Below the pieces are notes generated by a model. That model searched no databases and was not told where the DNA came from. It saw nothing but the letters and a program-made list of their open reading frames with translations. A DNA stretch of 64,000 nucleotides from Thalassospira indica (GTDB lineage: Bacteria; Pseudomonadota; Alphaproteobacteria; Rhodospirillales; Thalassospiraceae): assembly GCF_003403095.1 (NCBI RefSeq), contig NZ_CP031555.1, positions 3,970,001 to 4,034,000 on the forward strand. Direction: 5' to 3'. Numbering within the stretch: the first letter of the stretch is position 1; each line of letters starts with the position of its first letter. This document shows, piece by piece, positions 44,090 through 53,468 of this stretch. Position numbers and translations under genes: made by a program.

Positions 44090-45109
44090 TTATGGCTTGT
44101 ATTGGCGGACAGTTTGGTCAATTGCGCCAAAGATCGATTGGCCCTTGGCATCAAGCATTTCAATTTTGACCTGATCACCAAATTGCAGGAAGGGCGTTTC
44201 GGCCTGCTCGCTTTCGATGGTTTCGATCATGCGGATTTCAGCAATGCAGGAATAACCAGCACCACCCGCGGCAACCGGTTTGCCCGGCCCACCATCAAGC
44301 TTGTTCGATACCGTGCCCGACCCGATGATCGACCCGGCACATAGTGGACGGGTGCGTGCCGCATGCGCCACAAGCTGGGCAAAGTCAAAGGTCATATCGA
44401 TCCCGGCATTGGCACGCCCGAACGGCTTGCCATTAAGATCAACACACAGCGGCAGGTGAAGTTTGCCACCATCCCAGGCATCGCCCAGTTCATCGGGGGT
44501 CACTGCCACCGGGGAAAAGGCCGACGATGGTTTGGACTGGAAGAAGCCAAATCCCTTGGCCAGTTCGCCGGGGATCAAACCACGCAGCGACACATCATTG
44601 ACCAGCATGATCAACCGAATGGCATCACGCGCCTGATCAAGGGTGGCGCCCATCGGAACATCATCGGTGATGACGGCAATTTCGCCTTCAAGATCAATAC
44701 CCCAGGCGGTATCGGCCATCAGGATATCATCACGCGGCCCCAGGAAACTGTCCGAGCCGCCCTGATACATCAGCGGATCGGTCCAGAAGCTTTGCGGGAT
44801 TTCGGCCCCGCGGGCCTTGCGGACCAGTTCGACGTGATTGACATAGGCCGAGCCATCGGCCCACTGATAGGCGCGCGGCAGCGGCGAATGCAATTTCGCG
44901 GTATCAAGGGTCACGCGCTTGGCAGGTCCGGTCCCGGCTTCGACATCATTTGCCAGATCCTGAAGGCGCGGCGCAACATCGGCCCAGTTATCAAGGGCGG
45001 CCTGAAGGGTGGGCGCAATCGCGCTGGCATCGACATATTCTGACAGGTCCCTGGTGACCAGAACCAGTTGGCCGTCGCGGGTGCCATTTTTAAGGGATGC
45101 GAGTTTCAT
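44090..45109 (-). CDS. fahA: Fumarylacetoacetase
   Basis: 339 residues; the start at 45109 follows GGAGG. The FAH-fold metal site is seen in WGIDLEGEIAVITDD (acidic ligands) and the loop LVNDVSLRGLIPGELAKGF. SKPSSAFSPVAVTPDELG and CAGSIIGSGTVSNK are typical. It splits fumarylacetoacetate to fumarate and acetoacetate, the last step of the homogentisate path. It lies between maiA and hmgA in one operon. Length is short compared with eukaryotic FAH (about 420) but usual for the bacterial branch. Confidence 0.94.
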   Translation of the reverse strand: MKLASLKNGTRDGQLVLVTRDLSEYVDASAIAPTLQAALDNWADVAPRLQDLANDVEAGTGPAKRVTLDTAKLHSPLPRAYQWADGSAYVNHVELVRKARGAEIPQSFWTDPLMYQGGSDSFLGPRDDILMADTAWGIDLEGEIAVITDDVPMGATLDQARDAIRLIMLVNDVSLRGLIPGELAKGFGFFQSKPSSAFSPVAVTPDELGDAWDGGKLHLPLCVDLNGKPFGRANAGIDMTFDFAQLVAHAARTRPLCAGSIIGSGTVSNKLDGGPGKPVAAGGAGYSCIAEIRMIETIESEQAETPFLQFGDQVKIEMLDAKGQSIFGAIDQTVRQYKP

Positions 45110-45171
45110 TGTTTTTGTGCCTCCGGCATTCTTTTGATTAAGTCCTGAATGATTGTTTGGTCAGATCGCGG

Positions 45172-46542
45172 TTACGGGCGACCTTCCGGGGTGCCATCGA
45201 ACTTGCGTTCCAGCCCCGACCAGCAATCAAGATAATCGTCCTGAAGCGTTTCCAGTTCGGCTGCGAATTTGGTCAGTTGCTGCGGATAGCGGGTCTCGAA
45301 CATAAAGGCCATGGTGCCATCCAATTTCTGCGGGCCCAGTTCGGCATTGGATGCCTTGTCAAAGCCGAATGCATCCGGCCCATGGGCCAGCATCATGTTA
45401 TGCAGGCTCATGCCGCCGGGAACGAACCCTTCTTCCTTGGCATCATATTGTCCGCAAATCAGGCCCATGAATTCCGACATGATGTTGCGGTGATACCAGG
45501 GCGGGCGGAAGGTATTTTCCGCCACCATCCAGCGCGGCGGGAAGATCACGAAATCCACATTGGCGGTGCCGGCCTCGTCCGTGGGCGCGGTCAGCACGGT
45601 AAAGATCGACGGATCGGGATGATCAAACAGGATCGCGCCAACTGGCGAGAAGGTCCGAAGATCATATTTGAACGGTGTGTAATTGCCATGCCATGCGACG
45701 ACATCCAGCGGCGAATGGCCGATTTCCGTCACATGGAACTGCCCACACCATTTGACCAACACCCGGCACGGGGTTTCCTTATCCTCGTAGGCGGCGACAG
45801 GTGTTTTGAAGTCACGCGGATTGGCAAGGCAGTTGGCCCCGATCGGACCACGTTCGGGCAGGGTGAATTTGGCCCCATAGTTTTCACAGACATAACCACG
45901 CGCACCACCATCAATGCCAGCGTCCAAGATGCTGACCTTAAACAGGATGCCGCGCGGGATCAGTGCGATTTCAAGCGGCGCGACATCCATGATGCCAAGT
46001 TCGGTAAAAATCCGAAGCGTGCCACTTTCCGGCACGATCAGCAGTTCGCCATCGGCATTGAAGAAATAGTCATCGACCATATCGGTGTTACAAACATAGA
46101 CATGGCTTGCCATGCCGGTCTGGGTCATGGCATCGCCAGCGGTCGTCACCGTGCGCATGCCAGAAATGAAATCAACCGCGTCTTTTGGCATCGGCACCGG
46201 ATCCCAACGCAACTGACCCAGCGCAAGGCTGTGATCATTCAGACAGGGTGCGGTTTTCCAAAGCGGCCGGTCAAGGGCGGCAAAGCGGCCGTTATGTTTG
46301 ACACTGGGCCGAATACGATAAAGCCATGAGCGTTCATTGGTGCCACGCGGGGCGGTAAAGGGCGATCCGGAAAGCTGTTCGGCATACAGGCCATAGGCGC
46401 ATTTTTGCGGGCTGTTTTGCCCCTGGGGCAGCGCACCGGGCAGACTTTCAGTTTCAAAATCATTGCCGAAACCGGGCATGTAACGCAGATCGTTGGCAAC
46501 GCCTTTTTCGGCGGTTCCGGTGGGCGTGTTGTGATCCGTCAT
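45172..46542 (-). CDS. hmgA: Homogentisate 1,2-dioxygenase
   Basis: 456 residues from the ATG at 46542 ([13 protein letters not shown]). The opening [19 protein letters not shown] and the iron ligands in [20 protein letters not shown] (His and Glu) and [16 protein letters not shown] (His) identify the enzyme. It opens the ring of homogentisate with O2 and Fe(II). It is the first gene of the hmgA-fahA-maiA operon and lies divergent from a MarR regulator with an operator between them. Confidence 0.97.
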   Translation of the reverse strand: MTDHNTPTGTAEKGVANDLRYMPGFGNDFETESLPGALPQGQNSPQKCAYGLYAEQLSGSPFTAPRGTNERSWLYRIRPSVKHNGRFAALDRPLWKTAPCLNDHSLALGQLRWDPVPMPKDAVDFISGMRTVTTAGDAMTQTGMASHVYVCNTDMVDDYFFNADGELLIVPESGTLRIFTELGIMDVAPLEIALIPRGILFKVSILDAGIDGGARGYVCENYGAKFTLPERGPIGANCLANPRDFKTPVAAYEDKETPCRVLVKWCGQFHVTEIGHSPLDVVAWHGNYTPFKYDLRTFSPVGAILFDHPDPSIFTVLTAPTDEAGTANVDFVIFPPRWMVAENTFRPPWYHRNIMSEFMGLICGQYDAKEEGFVPGGMSLHNMMLAHGPDAFGFDKASNAELGPQKLDGTMAFMFETRYPQQLTKFAAELETLQDDYLDCWSGLERKFDGTPEGRP

Positions 46543-46569
46543 TGCCTTTTTCCTACCAATTCCTGATAT

Positions 46570-46600
46570 AGTTACGTTCGTAACTGTAATTTTTGTAACT
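46570..46600. promoter_or_regulatory. MarR-type operator in the hmgA/marR divergent promoter
   Basis: AGTTACG-TT-CGTAACT (46570-46585) is a perfect inverted repeat, and a related half-site TTTTGTAACT follows to 46600. It lies between hmgA and the MarR gene, the expected site of homogentisate-responsive repression. Confidence 0.75.
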
Positions 46601-46622
46601 ATCAAACAGGCTTTTGAAGCCC

Positions 46623-47051
46623 ATGAAATCCGAATTCGATCTGCACAGCTTTCTGCCGTTTTTGATGCACCATGCCAGCGAGAAGGTCAGTCTTGGCTTT
46701 CGCGAGATTTATCGCGACCGGTATCGGATGACGCGTTCCGAATGGCGCGTTCTGGCGACCCTTGGCCAGTATGGCGCGCTGACGGCGACCGAAATCGTGA
46801 CCCATACCGGACTGCACAAAACCAAGGTTTCGCGGGCTGTTTTTTCCATCGAGAAACGCCGTTGGTTGAAACGACGCCAGGATGAAAAGGATCGCCGCAT
46901 TCATCGATTGGAGCTGACAAGCCAAGGTGTTTCGGCATTTCAATCACTGTGCGCGGCTGGCATCGCCTATGACCGGAAAGTGCGCGACTTTCTGGGCGAG
47001 GATGAATTCAAACGTCTTTCGGACCTCCTTGAGAAGCTGAAGGATCTTTAG
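46623..47051 (+). CDS. MarR family regulator of the homogentisate operon
   Basis: 142 residues from the ATG at 46623; a TTG at 46614 is in frame. The winged helix is [20 protein letters not shown], with the wing [19 protein letters not shown]. HmgR-type regulators of this family release DNA when homogentisate binds, and this one is divergent from hmgA with a palindrome between. Its 3' end overlaps the convergent IclR pseudogene by 44 bases. Confidence 0.92.
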   Translation: MKSEFDLHSFLPFLMHHASEKVSLGFREIYRDRYRMTRSEWRVLATLGQYGALTATEIVTHTGLHKTKVSRAVFSIEKRRWLKRRQDEKDRRIHRLELTSQGVSAFQSLCAAGIAYDRKVRDFLGEDEFKRLSDLLEKLKDL

Positions 47052-47900
47052 CATCGGGTTCGATTTCGGCCCGCGGCTTGCCGCCCCAACTGTCGGTGAA
47101 ACCGGCAATCGCCCCGACAAATTCATCAAATGCCGGTTGCCCCGGCTGAAAGTAGCTGGCCTTGGGGTTCATCAGGGTGACGCAACAGGCCACCGCCCCG
47201 TCCAGATTATAGACCGGCGCACTGATCGCCGATAAACCGGGCACGATATCGCCTTCAATCACGGCGGCACCGCGTTGTTTGGTGTCGGCAATCAGCCGAT
47301 CAACCGTTGCATCATCCCAATGCAGGATTTCCTGTTCGGCGCGAATGACATGTTCGATTGCGCTGCGCGGCATGCTGGCAAGGAAGGCCTGCCCGGTTGC
47401 AGACCGCAAAAGCGGCATCACCGTGCCAAGCCCCATGGTCGAAATGATCGGTGGACCGCCATGTTCGGTACGGATCAGCACCGGGCCGCGTTCACCCCAG
47501 ATCGCCAGATGCCCCGATGATCGCAAATCAATCGCCAGATTGCGCAACAAACGCCCGGCGCGCATGACCACATCATTGCGTTCAATCGCCGATACCCCAT
47601 CCGCAACGCCATCGGGCCAAGACCATAAAGCCCCGTCATATCGTCCTGCCAGGCAAGGCCGATGCGCACCAGACTGGCAAGATAGCGATGCACCTTTGCC
47701 GCCGGCATGCCGACCGCATCTGCAAGGTCCTTTAACGGGACGGGGAATTTGAAATCGCACAAGGCAGCGATGATCACACCACTGACCTCGACCGACTGAA
47801 TGCCTTTGCGCTTGTCAGCGGCATCAACCACATCGGCTCCATCGACAATATCAATCTCGTGATCGGCAGCCGGGATATTTTTGGACGAGGCTTTGGTCAA
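47008..47900 (-). pseudogene. IclR family regulator, split by a one-base frameshift
   Basis: The 5' part from the ATG at 47900 encodes a normal IclR helix-turn-helix (FPVPLKDLADAVGMPAAKVH and YLASLVRIGLAW) up to GLGPMALRMG. The protein then continues only in another frame, as VSAIERNDVVMRAGRLLRN and the full effector domain (ATGQAFLASMPRSAIEHV, GDIVPGLSAISAPVYNLDG). The break lies at a run of four C on the plus strand (47595-47598); one extra base there restores RMGVSAIER. So it is a recent pseudogene or a sequencing error. It is divergent from TRAP system 2 and was probably its regulator. Confidence 0.85.
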
Positions 47901-47929
47901 AATTTACCTGCATAAATTTCATATTGCGT

Positions 47930-47952
47930 AATTGATTATATATATCATAATT
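47930..47952. promoter_or_regulatory. AT-rich imperfect palindrome between IclR gene and TRAP-2 operon
   Basis: AATTGATTATATATATCATAATT lies in the divergent promoter region (written here as AATTGATTATAT plus ATATCATAATT). Plausible IclR operator or promoter, weak evidence. Confidence 0.35.
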
Positions 47953-48099
47953 CCAATTCAAAGAAAAAACAGCATCCAAGCAGGATCAGATACCGCCACC
48001 CAGCGCATGAAAAGCCTGCTGACGATGGCAGGGCAAAATCATTGCCCTGCCAGCAAAACGCATCATCAAACGCATGATCAAAAAAACAGGGAGAGAAAC

Positions 48100-49158
48100 A
48101 TGAAGCATCGGAAACTTCGCCAAACACTGCTTGGTCTTATGACCGGGGCAACCATTCTGGCGGGTGCGGGCATCGCGCATGCGGCCGAGATCACCCTTAA
48201 AGTCAGTCACTATCTGCCGCCCAGCCACGGCTTCCAGAAAGACTTCCTTGAAAGCTGGGGCAAGCAGCTTTCGGAAAAGACCGGCGGCAAAGTTGACGTC
48301 GAAATTTATGATGCCACATCGGCCTTTGGCAAAATCGACCGTCAGGCCGATCAGGTGCGTGCAGGCGTTATGGATATGGCCGTGGGCCTGAATGGCATTC
48401 CGCGCGACCGCTATCCGGCAGCCTCGGTGATTGAACTGCCGTTTCTGGTGAAATATGCCGATTCCGGGTCGGAAACCCTGTGGCAGCTTTACAAGGAAGG
48501 CCTTCTTGGCAGTGACTATCAGAACTTCAAGGTCCTTGGCCTGTTTACCCATCCGGGTGGCCTGATCCACACCCTTGATACACCAGTCAAATCGCTTGAG
48601 GACCTTAAGGGCCTGCGCCTTCGCACGCCAAGCCCGGCGATTTCGGCAATGCTGGAGTCCTTTGGGGCATCCCCGGTCGGCCTGCCGCCCTCGGCCATCT
48701 ACGAAAACCTGCAAAAGGGCAATATCGAAGGCCTGGTTGCCACCTGGGATCTGGTCAATGCGGTCAAGGCCAATGAACTTTTGAAATATCACACCGATGC
48801 CGCGGCCTATACCGCCGGCTTTTATTTCGTCATGAATCAGAAAAAATATGACAGCCTGCCCGACGACGTGCGGGCCGCAATTGACGAAATTTCCGGCGAT
48901 GTCCTTGTCGGTAAATTTGGCGACTGGTGGGACAAATGGGAAGCCGTTGGCAAGGCCGATGCGGAAAAACACGGCAATGAAATCATCACGATTGATGATG
49001 CCACCCGCGCCGAATGGCAGGAAGCATCCCAGCCGATGATCAAGGAATACCTTGCCAGCCTGAAGGACAAGGGCGTTTCTGACCCCGAGGCCATCTATCA
49101 GCGCGCGCAGGAGCTTATCGCGGAATTTGATGCCAAATATCACGCTGGCGACAAATGA
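48100..49158 (+). CDS. TRAP transporter substrate-binding protein, DctP family (system 2)
   Basis: 352 residues from the ATG at 48100, preceded by CAGGGAGAG. A Sec signal (LRQTLLGLMTGATILAGAG) is cleaved near AHAAEI. The mature domain shows LKVSHYLPPSHGFQKDFLES, the Arg-containing GLRLRTPSPAISAMLESFG with the carboxylate-binding region, and NLQKGNIEGLVATWD. It delivers an organic acid to the DctQ/DctM proteins encoded next, with which it overlaps by four bases. Unlike the other transport operons here, there is no hairpin after it. Position between hmgA and hpd suggests an aromatic acid as substrate, an inference only. Confidence 0.92.
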   Translation: MKHRKLRQTLLGLMTGATILAGAGIAHAAEITLKVSHYLPPSHGFQKDFLESWGKQLSEKTGGKVDVEIYDATSAFGKIDRQADQVRAGVMDMAVGLNGIPRDRYPAASVIELPFLVKYADSGSETLWQLYKEGLLGSDYQNFKVLGLFTHPGGLIHTLDTPVKSLEDLKGLRLRTPSPAISAMLESFGASPVGLPPSAIYENLQKGNIEGLVATWDLVNAVKANELLKYHTDAAAYTAGFYFVMNQKKYDSLPDDVRAAIDEISGDVLVGKFGDWWDKWEAVGKADAEKHGNEIITIDDATRAEWQEASQPMIKEYLASLKDKGVSDPEAIYQRAQELIAEFDAKYHAGDK

Positions 49159-49691
49159 CCCAACCGGCTGAGAAATTCGGTGGATCGCGGCTTTATGCCG
49201 CGGTTCACCGCACTGACCGTTTTATGAATGGACTGACCGACATTCTGGCATTTGTTGGAATGTCGGCCTTGATCGGTGCGATTGCCATTGTGGTTGTCGA
49301 TATCGTCTGGCGACGTATTGGCGGCCAATCAATGGTGGGCGCGGTTGATCTGACACAGTTTTGCGTCATGGCGGCCGCATCATGGGCGATCCCCTATGCC
49401 TTTAGCGCGCGCGCCCATGTCACAGTTGATCTGGTCGGCAAGAACCATCTTCGTTTCCTGTTTCGCATTATCGACATCCTGATCCCGCTTTTGTGCGCCG
49501 GGTTGATGGCGTTCCTGTTTTACCTGTCATGGGGACGGGCCATGGAACAGTGGAGCTATGGCGATGTTTCGCAGAACCTTGCGATCCCGATGATCCTGTT
49601 CTGGGGATTCCTTTTAAGCGGCATGGCGATATCGACACTGGTGTGTCTGGTGCATTTCCTGAAATTGCTTTTAACCAACGAGAATAATTGA
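49155..49691 (+). CDS. TRAP transporter small permease, DctQ family (system 2)
   Basis: 178 residues with four predicted helices and the family pattern YAFSARAHVTVDLVGKNHLR in the loop before helix three. Start overlaps the binding-protein stop (ATGA) and the stop overlaps the DctM start (TGATG), so all three are tightly coupled. Confidence 0.92.
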   Translation: MTQPAEKFGGSRLYAAVHRTDRFMNGLTDILAFVGMSALIGAIAIVVVDIVWRRIGGQSMVGAVDLTQFCVMAAASWAIPYAFSARAHVTVDLVGKNHLRFLFRIIDILIPLLCAGLMAFLFYLSWGRAMEQWSYGDVSQNLAIPMILFWGFLLSGMAISTLVCLVHFLKLLLTNENN

Positions 49692-51004
49692 TGGCGGCCG
49701 AATGGGCGGGATTGATCGGGTTTGTTGCAGCACTTGCGATGGCCCTTCTGCGTGTACCGGTTGCCGTGGCGATGGCGGTTGTTGGCATCATTGGTACGCT
49801 TCTTCTGACGGACTGGATGTCGGCAGTTTATGTGATGGCAAGCCTGCCGTTTGAGGCCATTTTCCCCTATGGGCTTTCGGTTGTGCCGCTGTTCATTTTC
49901 ATGGGCGTGTTTGCGTCACATTCGGGGCTCTCGGGCAATCTGTTTCGCGGTATCACCGCGTTTTCCGGCCATCGACCGGGCGGCTTGGCCGCATCAAGCA
50001 TCGGGGCCAGTGCCGTCTTTGGCGCGATTTGCGGATCATCACTTGCGACCTGTGCCACCATGGGGCGGGTGGCACTGCCCGAAATGCGCGAACGCGGCTA
50101 TGCCAAAAGTCTTGCCGGGGCATCAATTGCCGCGGGCGGCACGCTTGGCGTTCTTATTCCGCCGTCGATCCTGCTTGTGATTTATGCCCTGATGACCGAA
50201 CAGTCGATTGGCGCATTATTTGCCGGTGCGATGATCCCGGGGCTTTTGGCGACCGTGCTTTATATCGTATCGATCCGTATTCAGGTGATGCGTGATCCGT
50301 CGCTTGCACCGGTCAGCACCTATGTGCCCTGGTCACAGCGCTGGGGCGCGCTTTTGCAGATGTGGGATGCGATCATTCTGATCATTCTGGTGATTGGCGG
50401 GATTTATGCCGGTCTGTTTTCCCCGACCGAGGCCGCAGCCGTTGGCGCGGGGGCGGCATTGTTGTTTGCCTTTATGCGCAAACGCCTGACCTGGTCGGTT
50501 TTGCGCACAGGTATTCGCGAAACAGCCGGTATGACCGGGATGATTTTCCTTATTCTGGTGGGGGCGGCACTTTTCAATTTCTTCATTGAAACCAGCGGAC
50601 TGACCCAGACCTTGGTCGACTGGATCACCACACAGGGCTATTCGCCACTTGTCGTTTTGATCGCGCTTCTGGTGTTTTATGTCGTGCTGGGATGTTTCAT
50701 GGACAGTCTTTCCATGATCCTTCTGACCGTGGTTCCGGCCTATGGGGTGATTACCGGGGTTGGCTATGACCCGATCTGGTTTGGTGTTGTCCTGGTATCG
50801 GTTGTTGAAATCGGCCTGATCACCCCGCCAATTGGCATGAACCTGTTTATCATTCAGGGCGTTTCACCGGACATGAAGATCACCACCCTTGCGCGCGGCA
50901 TCCTGCCATTTCTGGCGGCTGACTTTGTGCGGGTAATCCTGATGATTGCAATCCCGGGTCTGGTTCTGTGGTTGCCACATATGCTGGGATTTGGTGCCTA
51001 CTAA
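49691..51004 (+). CDS. TRAP transporter large permease, DctM family (system 2)
   Basis: 437 residues, the standard size. Landmarks: SVVPLFIFMGVFASHSGLSG, GGTLGVLIPPSILLVIYAL, and the C-terminal PIGMNLFIIQGVSPDMK. The ATG at 49691 overlaps the DctQ stop by one base. It moves the bound acid across the inner membrane with Na+ or H+. It is the last gene of the TRAP-2 operon. Confidence 0.95.
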   Translation: MAAEWAGLIGFVAALAMALLRVPVAVAMAVVGIIGTLLLTDWMSAVYVMASLPFEAIFPYGLSVVPLFIFMGVFASHSGLSGNLFRGITAFSGHRPGGLAASSIGASAVFGAICGSSLATCATMGRVALPEMRERGYAKSLAGASIAAGGTLGVLIPPSILLVIYALMTEQSIGALFAGAMIPGLLATVLYIVSIRIQVMRDPSLAPVSTYVPWSQRWGALLQMWDAIILIILVIGGIYAGLFSPTEAAAVGAGAALLFAFMRKRLTWSVLRTGIRETAGMTGMIFLILVGAALFNFFIETSGLTQTLVDWITTQGYSPLVVLIALLVFYVVLGCFMDSLSMILLTVVPAYGVITGVGYDPIWFGVVLVSVVEIGLITPPIGMNLFIIQGVSPDMKITTLARGILPFLAADFVRVILMIAIPGLVLWLPHMLGFGAY

Positions 51005-51064
51005 CTACGTCACCTTGTTTTCGGCACAGCAAGCTGAAACAATCAAAACACATTGTTTCCCAAA

Positions 51065-51090
51065 CGCCACCATAAGAAATTATGGTGGCG
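51065..51090 (+). promoter_or_regulatory. Perfect GAAA-tetraloop hairpin before the GNAT gene
   Basis: CGCCACCATAA-GAAA-TTATGGTGGCG is an 11-pair perfect stem capped by a GNRA-type loop. It lies between dctM (stop 51004) and the GNAT start at 51109, and includes an in-frame ATG at 51082. There is no U-tract, so it is unlikely to be a simple terminator. Confidence 0.5.
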
Positions 51091-51108
51091 CAACTGATTG
51101 GAAAGCAC

Positions 51109-51561
51109 ATGATCCGCCCCGCAAAACCCAGCGATGAAACCGCCATCCGCGAGTGCGCCATCTCGGCTTATCAGCAATATGTTGCCGTGATCGGGCGAAA
51201 GCCGGCCCCGATGTCCGCCGACTTTGCGGCACAAATCAGCGCCGGCCACATTCATGTCGCAACCGATGACGACGACCGGCCCGTTGGCTTTGTTGTTTTT
51301 TACCCGGATGACGATACGACCATGATGCTTGAAAACATTGCGGTTACGCCCGCGCAAAATGGGTGCGGTATTGGCAAACGCCTGATGGCCGTCTGCGAGG
51401 AAACCGCACGGCAGCAAGGGTTTTCGCGTGTCCGTCTTTATACCAATGAAAAGATGTCGGCGAATTTATCGATTTACCCGCATCTTGGTTATGTCGAAAC
51501 AGACCGACGCACGGAAGACGGCTTCAAGCGCGTTTATTTTGAAAAGCAGCTGCCCGCTTAG
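51109..51561 (+). CDS. GNAT family N-acetyltransferase
   Basis: 150 residues from the ATG at 51109 (MIRPAKPSDE), taken because the alternative ATG at 51082 lies inside a perfect hairpin. The acetyl-CoA site is ENIAVTPAQNGCGIGKRLMA (motif A, here QNGCGIG for the usual Q/RxxGxG/A). IYPHLGYVETDRR is the C-terminal substrate-side motif. Acceptor is unknown. A terminator follows, so it is a separate unit. Confidence 0.9.
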   Translation: MIRPAKPSDETAIRECAISAYQQYVAVIGRKPAPMSADFAAQISAGHIHVATDDDDRPVGFVVFYPDDDTTMMLENIAVTPAQNGCGIGKRLMAVCEETARQQGFSRVRLYTNEKMSANLSIYPHLGYVETDRRTEDGFKRVYFEKQLPA

Positions 51562-51574
51562 CGGCGCCAAAAGC

Positions 51575-51607
51575 AAAAGCCCGGATTGATGTCATCCGGG
51601 CTTTTGT
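51575..51607. terminator. Bidirectional terminator between GNAT and hpd
   Basis: CAAAAGCCCGGAT and ATCCGGGCTTTTG are perfect arms around a seven-base loop, ending convergent genes on both strands. Confidence 0.9.
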
Positions 51608-51625
51608 AAAATCAATTGCCGATGA

Positions 51626-52738
51626 TTATTCGGCGGCATCCACCTTCAGCACGCCACGGCGGATCTGGTCTTCTTCGATGCTTTCAAACAGGGCGCGGAA
51701 ATTGCCCTCGCCAAAGCCTTCGTCGCCTTTGCGCTGAATAAACTCAAAGAAGATCGGGCCGATCACGGTTTTCGAGAAGATTTGCAGCAGGATCTTGGTC
51801 GTGCCGCCATCAACCACCCCTTCGCCATCAATCAGGATGCCGTGGGTTTTCATGCGGTCAATCGGCTCTTCATGACCATGCACGCGTTCGTGCGATTTTT
51901 CGTAATAGGTTTCCGGGGGACCTGGCATGAATTTCAGATCATTGGCGGCAAGCTTGTCAGTGGCGTCATAGATGCCGTCGGTTCCGACCGCGATATGCTG
52001 AATGCCTTCGCCCTTGTATTTGCGCAGGTATTCTTCGATCTGGCTTTTGTCATCGGTCGATTCATTGAGCGGAATTCGGATCTTGCCACAGGGGGACGTG
52101 ATCGCGCGGCTGACCAGACCGGTGATTTTGCCGGCAATGTCAAAGAAGTGGATTTGCTTGAAACCAAACAGGTCGCGATAGAAGTCCCACCATTTATCCA
52201 TATTGCCGCGATAAACGTTATGGGTCAGGTGATCGAGGTAATAGAAACCAACCCCTTCTGGCTTTGGATCGCGTTCGCCCAGCCAGTCAAATTCCGCGTC
52301 ATAAGCCGAACCGGTTTCGCCGTATGTGTCGATGAAATACAGCAATGACCCGCCAATGCCGACGATGGCCGGGACATCAAGCGTTTTGTCATCGCCCAAA
52401 TAGGGTTCTGCGCCCTTGGCGACCGCATGATCAAAGGCATGTTTGGCATCAACCACGCGCCATGCCATCGACGGTGCGCACGGCCCGTGTTTTTCGACGA
52501 ACTTCATGCCGTGCGAGGACGGCTCGGCATTGAGGATGTAGTTGATATCGCCCTGACGCCAGACAGTGATGTTTTTGGTTTTGTGTTTGGCAACCGGGCG
52601 ATAGCCCATGCGGTCAAACAGGGTTTCGAGCTTGTCGGCCTCTTCATGGGCGAATTCGACAAACTCGAACCCGTCGGTTCCGGCCGGGTTTTCATCGCTT
52701 ATGGTTGCGCGCGGGGCATCATGCGGGAACGGACCCAT
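51626..52738 (-). CDS. hpd: 4-hydroxyphenylpyruvate dioxygenase
   Basis: 370 residues; the start at 52738 follows AAAGGAGA. Two VOC domains are present. Iron ligands are the His in LDHLTHNVYRGNM, the His in GEGIQHIAVGTDG and the Glu in IFFEFIQRKGDEGFGEGNF. It converts 4-hydroxyphenylpyruvate to homogentisate, feeding hmgA, which is five kilobases away in the same region. It is divergent from an Lrp-type regulator. Confidence 0.97.
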   Translation of the reverse strand: MGPFPHDAPRATISDENPAGTDGFEFVEFAHEEADKLETLFDRMGYRPVAKHKTKNITVWRQGDINYILNAEPSSHGMKFVEKHGPCAPSMAWRVVDAKHAFDHAVAKGAEPYLGDDKTLDVPAIVGIGGSLLYFIDTYGETGSAYDAEFDWLGERDPKPEGVGFYYLDHLTHNVYRGNMDKWWDFYRDLFGFKQIHFFDIAGKITGLVSRAITSPCGKIRIPLNESTDDKSQIEEYLRKYKGEGIQHIAVGTDGIYDATDKLAANDLKFMPGPPETYYEKSHERVHGHEEPIDRMKTHGILIDGEGVVDGGTTKILLQIFSKTVIGPIFFEFIQRKGDEGFGEGNFRALFESIEEDQIRRGVLKVDAAE

Positions 52739-52761
52739 TGGAAGTCTCCTTTGATTGGCAC

Positions 52762-52787
52762 ATTCGAATGATTGGAATTATTCGAAT
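52762..52787. promoter_or_regulatory. Repeated ATTCGAAT sites before hpd
   Basis: The 8-base palindrome ATTCGAAT occurs at 52762-52769 and 52780-52787, 18 bases apart, upstream of hpd. Possibly the binding site of the adjacent Lrp-type regulator, which typically binds spaced AT-rich palindromes. Confidence 0.5.
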
Positions 52788-52901
52788 TCTTGTTATGTCC
52801 CAATCGTGCGCCAAACCGCGTGCAACGTGCGTGCATTTAGGCTTGCTTTTCGGAATTCTTTGCATAAATCATGCATTAGACAATCATTTGGCGCGTGAAA
52901 C

Positions 52902-53372
52902 ATGCAACTGGACCGACTGGACCTTAAACTGCTGGCGGAACTGCAAAAGGATGGCCGTCTGACAAACAATGATTTGTCAGAACGCATCGGCCTTTCGGCA
53001 TCACAATGTTCGCGCCGCCGTGCGCGCCTTGAAGACGACAAGGTCATTCGCGGATACAGGGCCGATATTGACCGGCAAAAGATGGGCATGGGGTTGCTGG
53101 TGGTGATTTCGGTGACACTTGCCACCCATAACCGCGACAATGCCAAACGGTTTGCCAGACTGTTGGCCGATTTGCCCGAAGTGCTTGAGGCATTCTCGCT
53201 GACCGGGGAGATGGATTACCACCTTAAGGTCGCGACCAAGGATCTGGCCGCACTTTCGCATTTCGTCAATGAGGTGCTGTTGCCCCATGACTCGGTCCAG
53301 CATGTGAAGACATCGATTGTTCTGAATGTGCTGAAGGATTTCGAGGGGCTTGCTGTCGATCCGGATCTTTGA
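52902..53372 (+). CDS. Lrp/AsnC family regulator of hpd
   Basis: 156 residues. The helix-turn-helix is LDLKLLAELQKDGRLTNNDL then SERIGLSASQCSRRRARLED. The effector domain has VLEAFSLTGEMDYHLKVATK, with the Gly/Asp pair of the ligand pocket. A divergent Lrp gene beside hpd is common in alphaproteobacteria and usually activates hpd in response to tyrosine or phenylalanine; that role is inferred here. Confidence 0.92.
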   Translation: MQLDRLDLKLLAELQKDGRLTNNDLSERIGLSASQCSRRRARLEDDKVIRGYRADIDRQKMGMGLLVVISVTLATHNRDNAKRFARLLADLPEVLEAFSLTGEMDYHLKVATKDLAALSHFVNEVLLPHDSVQHVKTSIVLNVLKDFEGLAVDPDL

Positions 53373-53387
53373 GCCATAAAAAGGGAA

Positions 53388-53414
53388 AAGGCCGCGCCCC
53401 GAAGGCACGGCCTT
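53388..53414. terminator. Terminator-like hairpin, better suited to minus-strand transcription
   Basis: AAGGCCGCGCC and GGCACGGCCTT pair with one mismatch. On the minus strand it is followed by TTCCCTTTTTA, so it may end the Liv-2 message that runs through the structured repeat, as well as the Lrp-type gene. Confidence 0.6.
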
Positions 53415-53468
53415 ACCTGTCCCGAAACTCCCCTTACAAAAAAGTTTCGGTGACGCCCCCCTGTATTG

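Noticed and set aside
45157..46329. Long plus-strand open frame opposite hmgA
   Set aside because: hmgA is certain from its active-site motifs; the antisense frame is rich in His, Arg and Gly with no domain.
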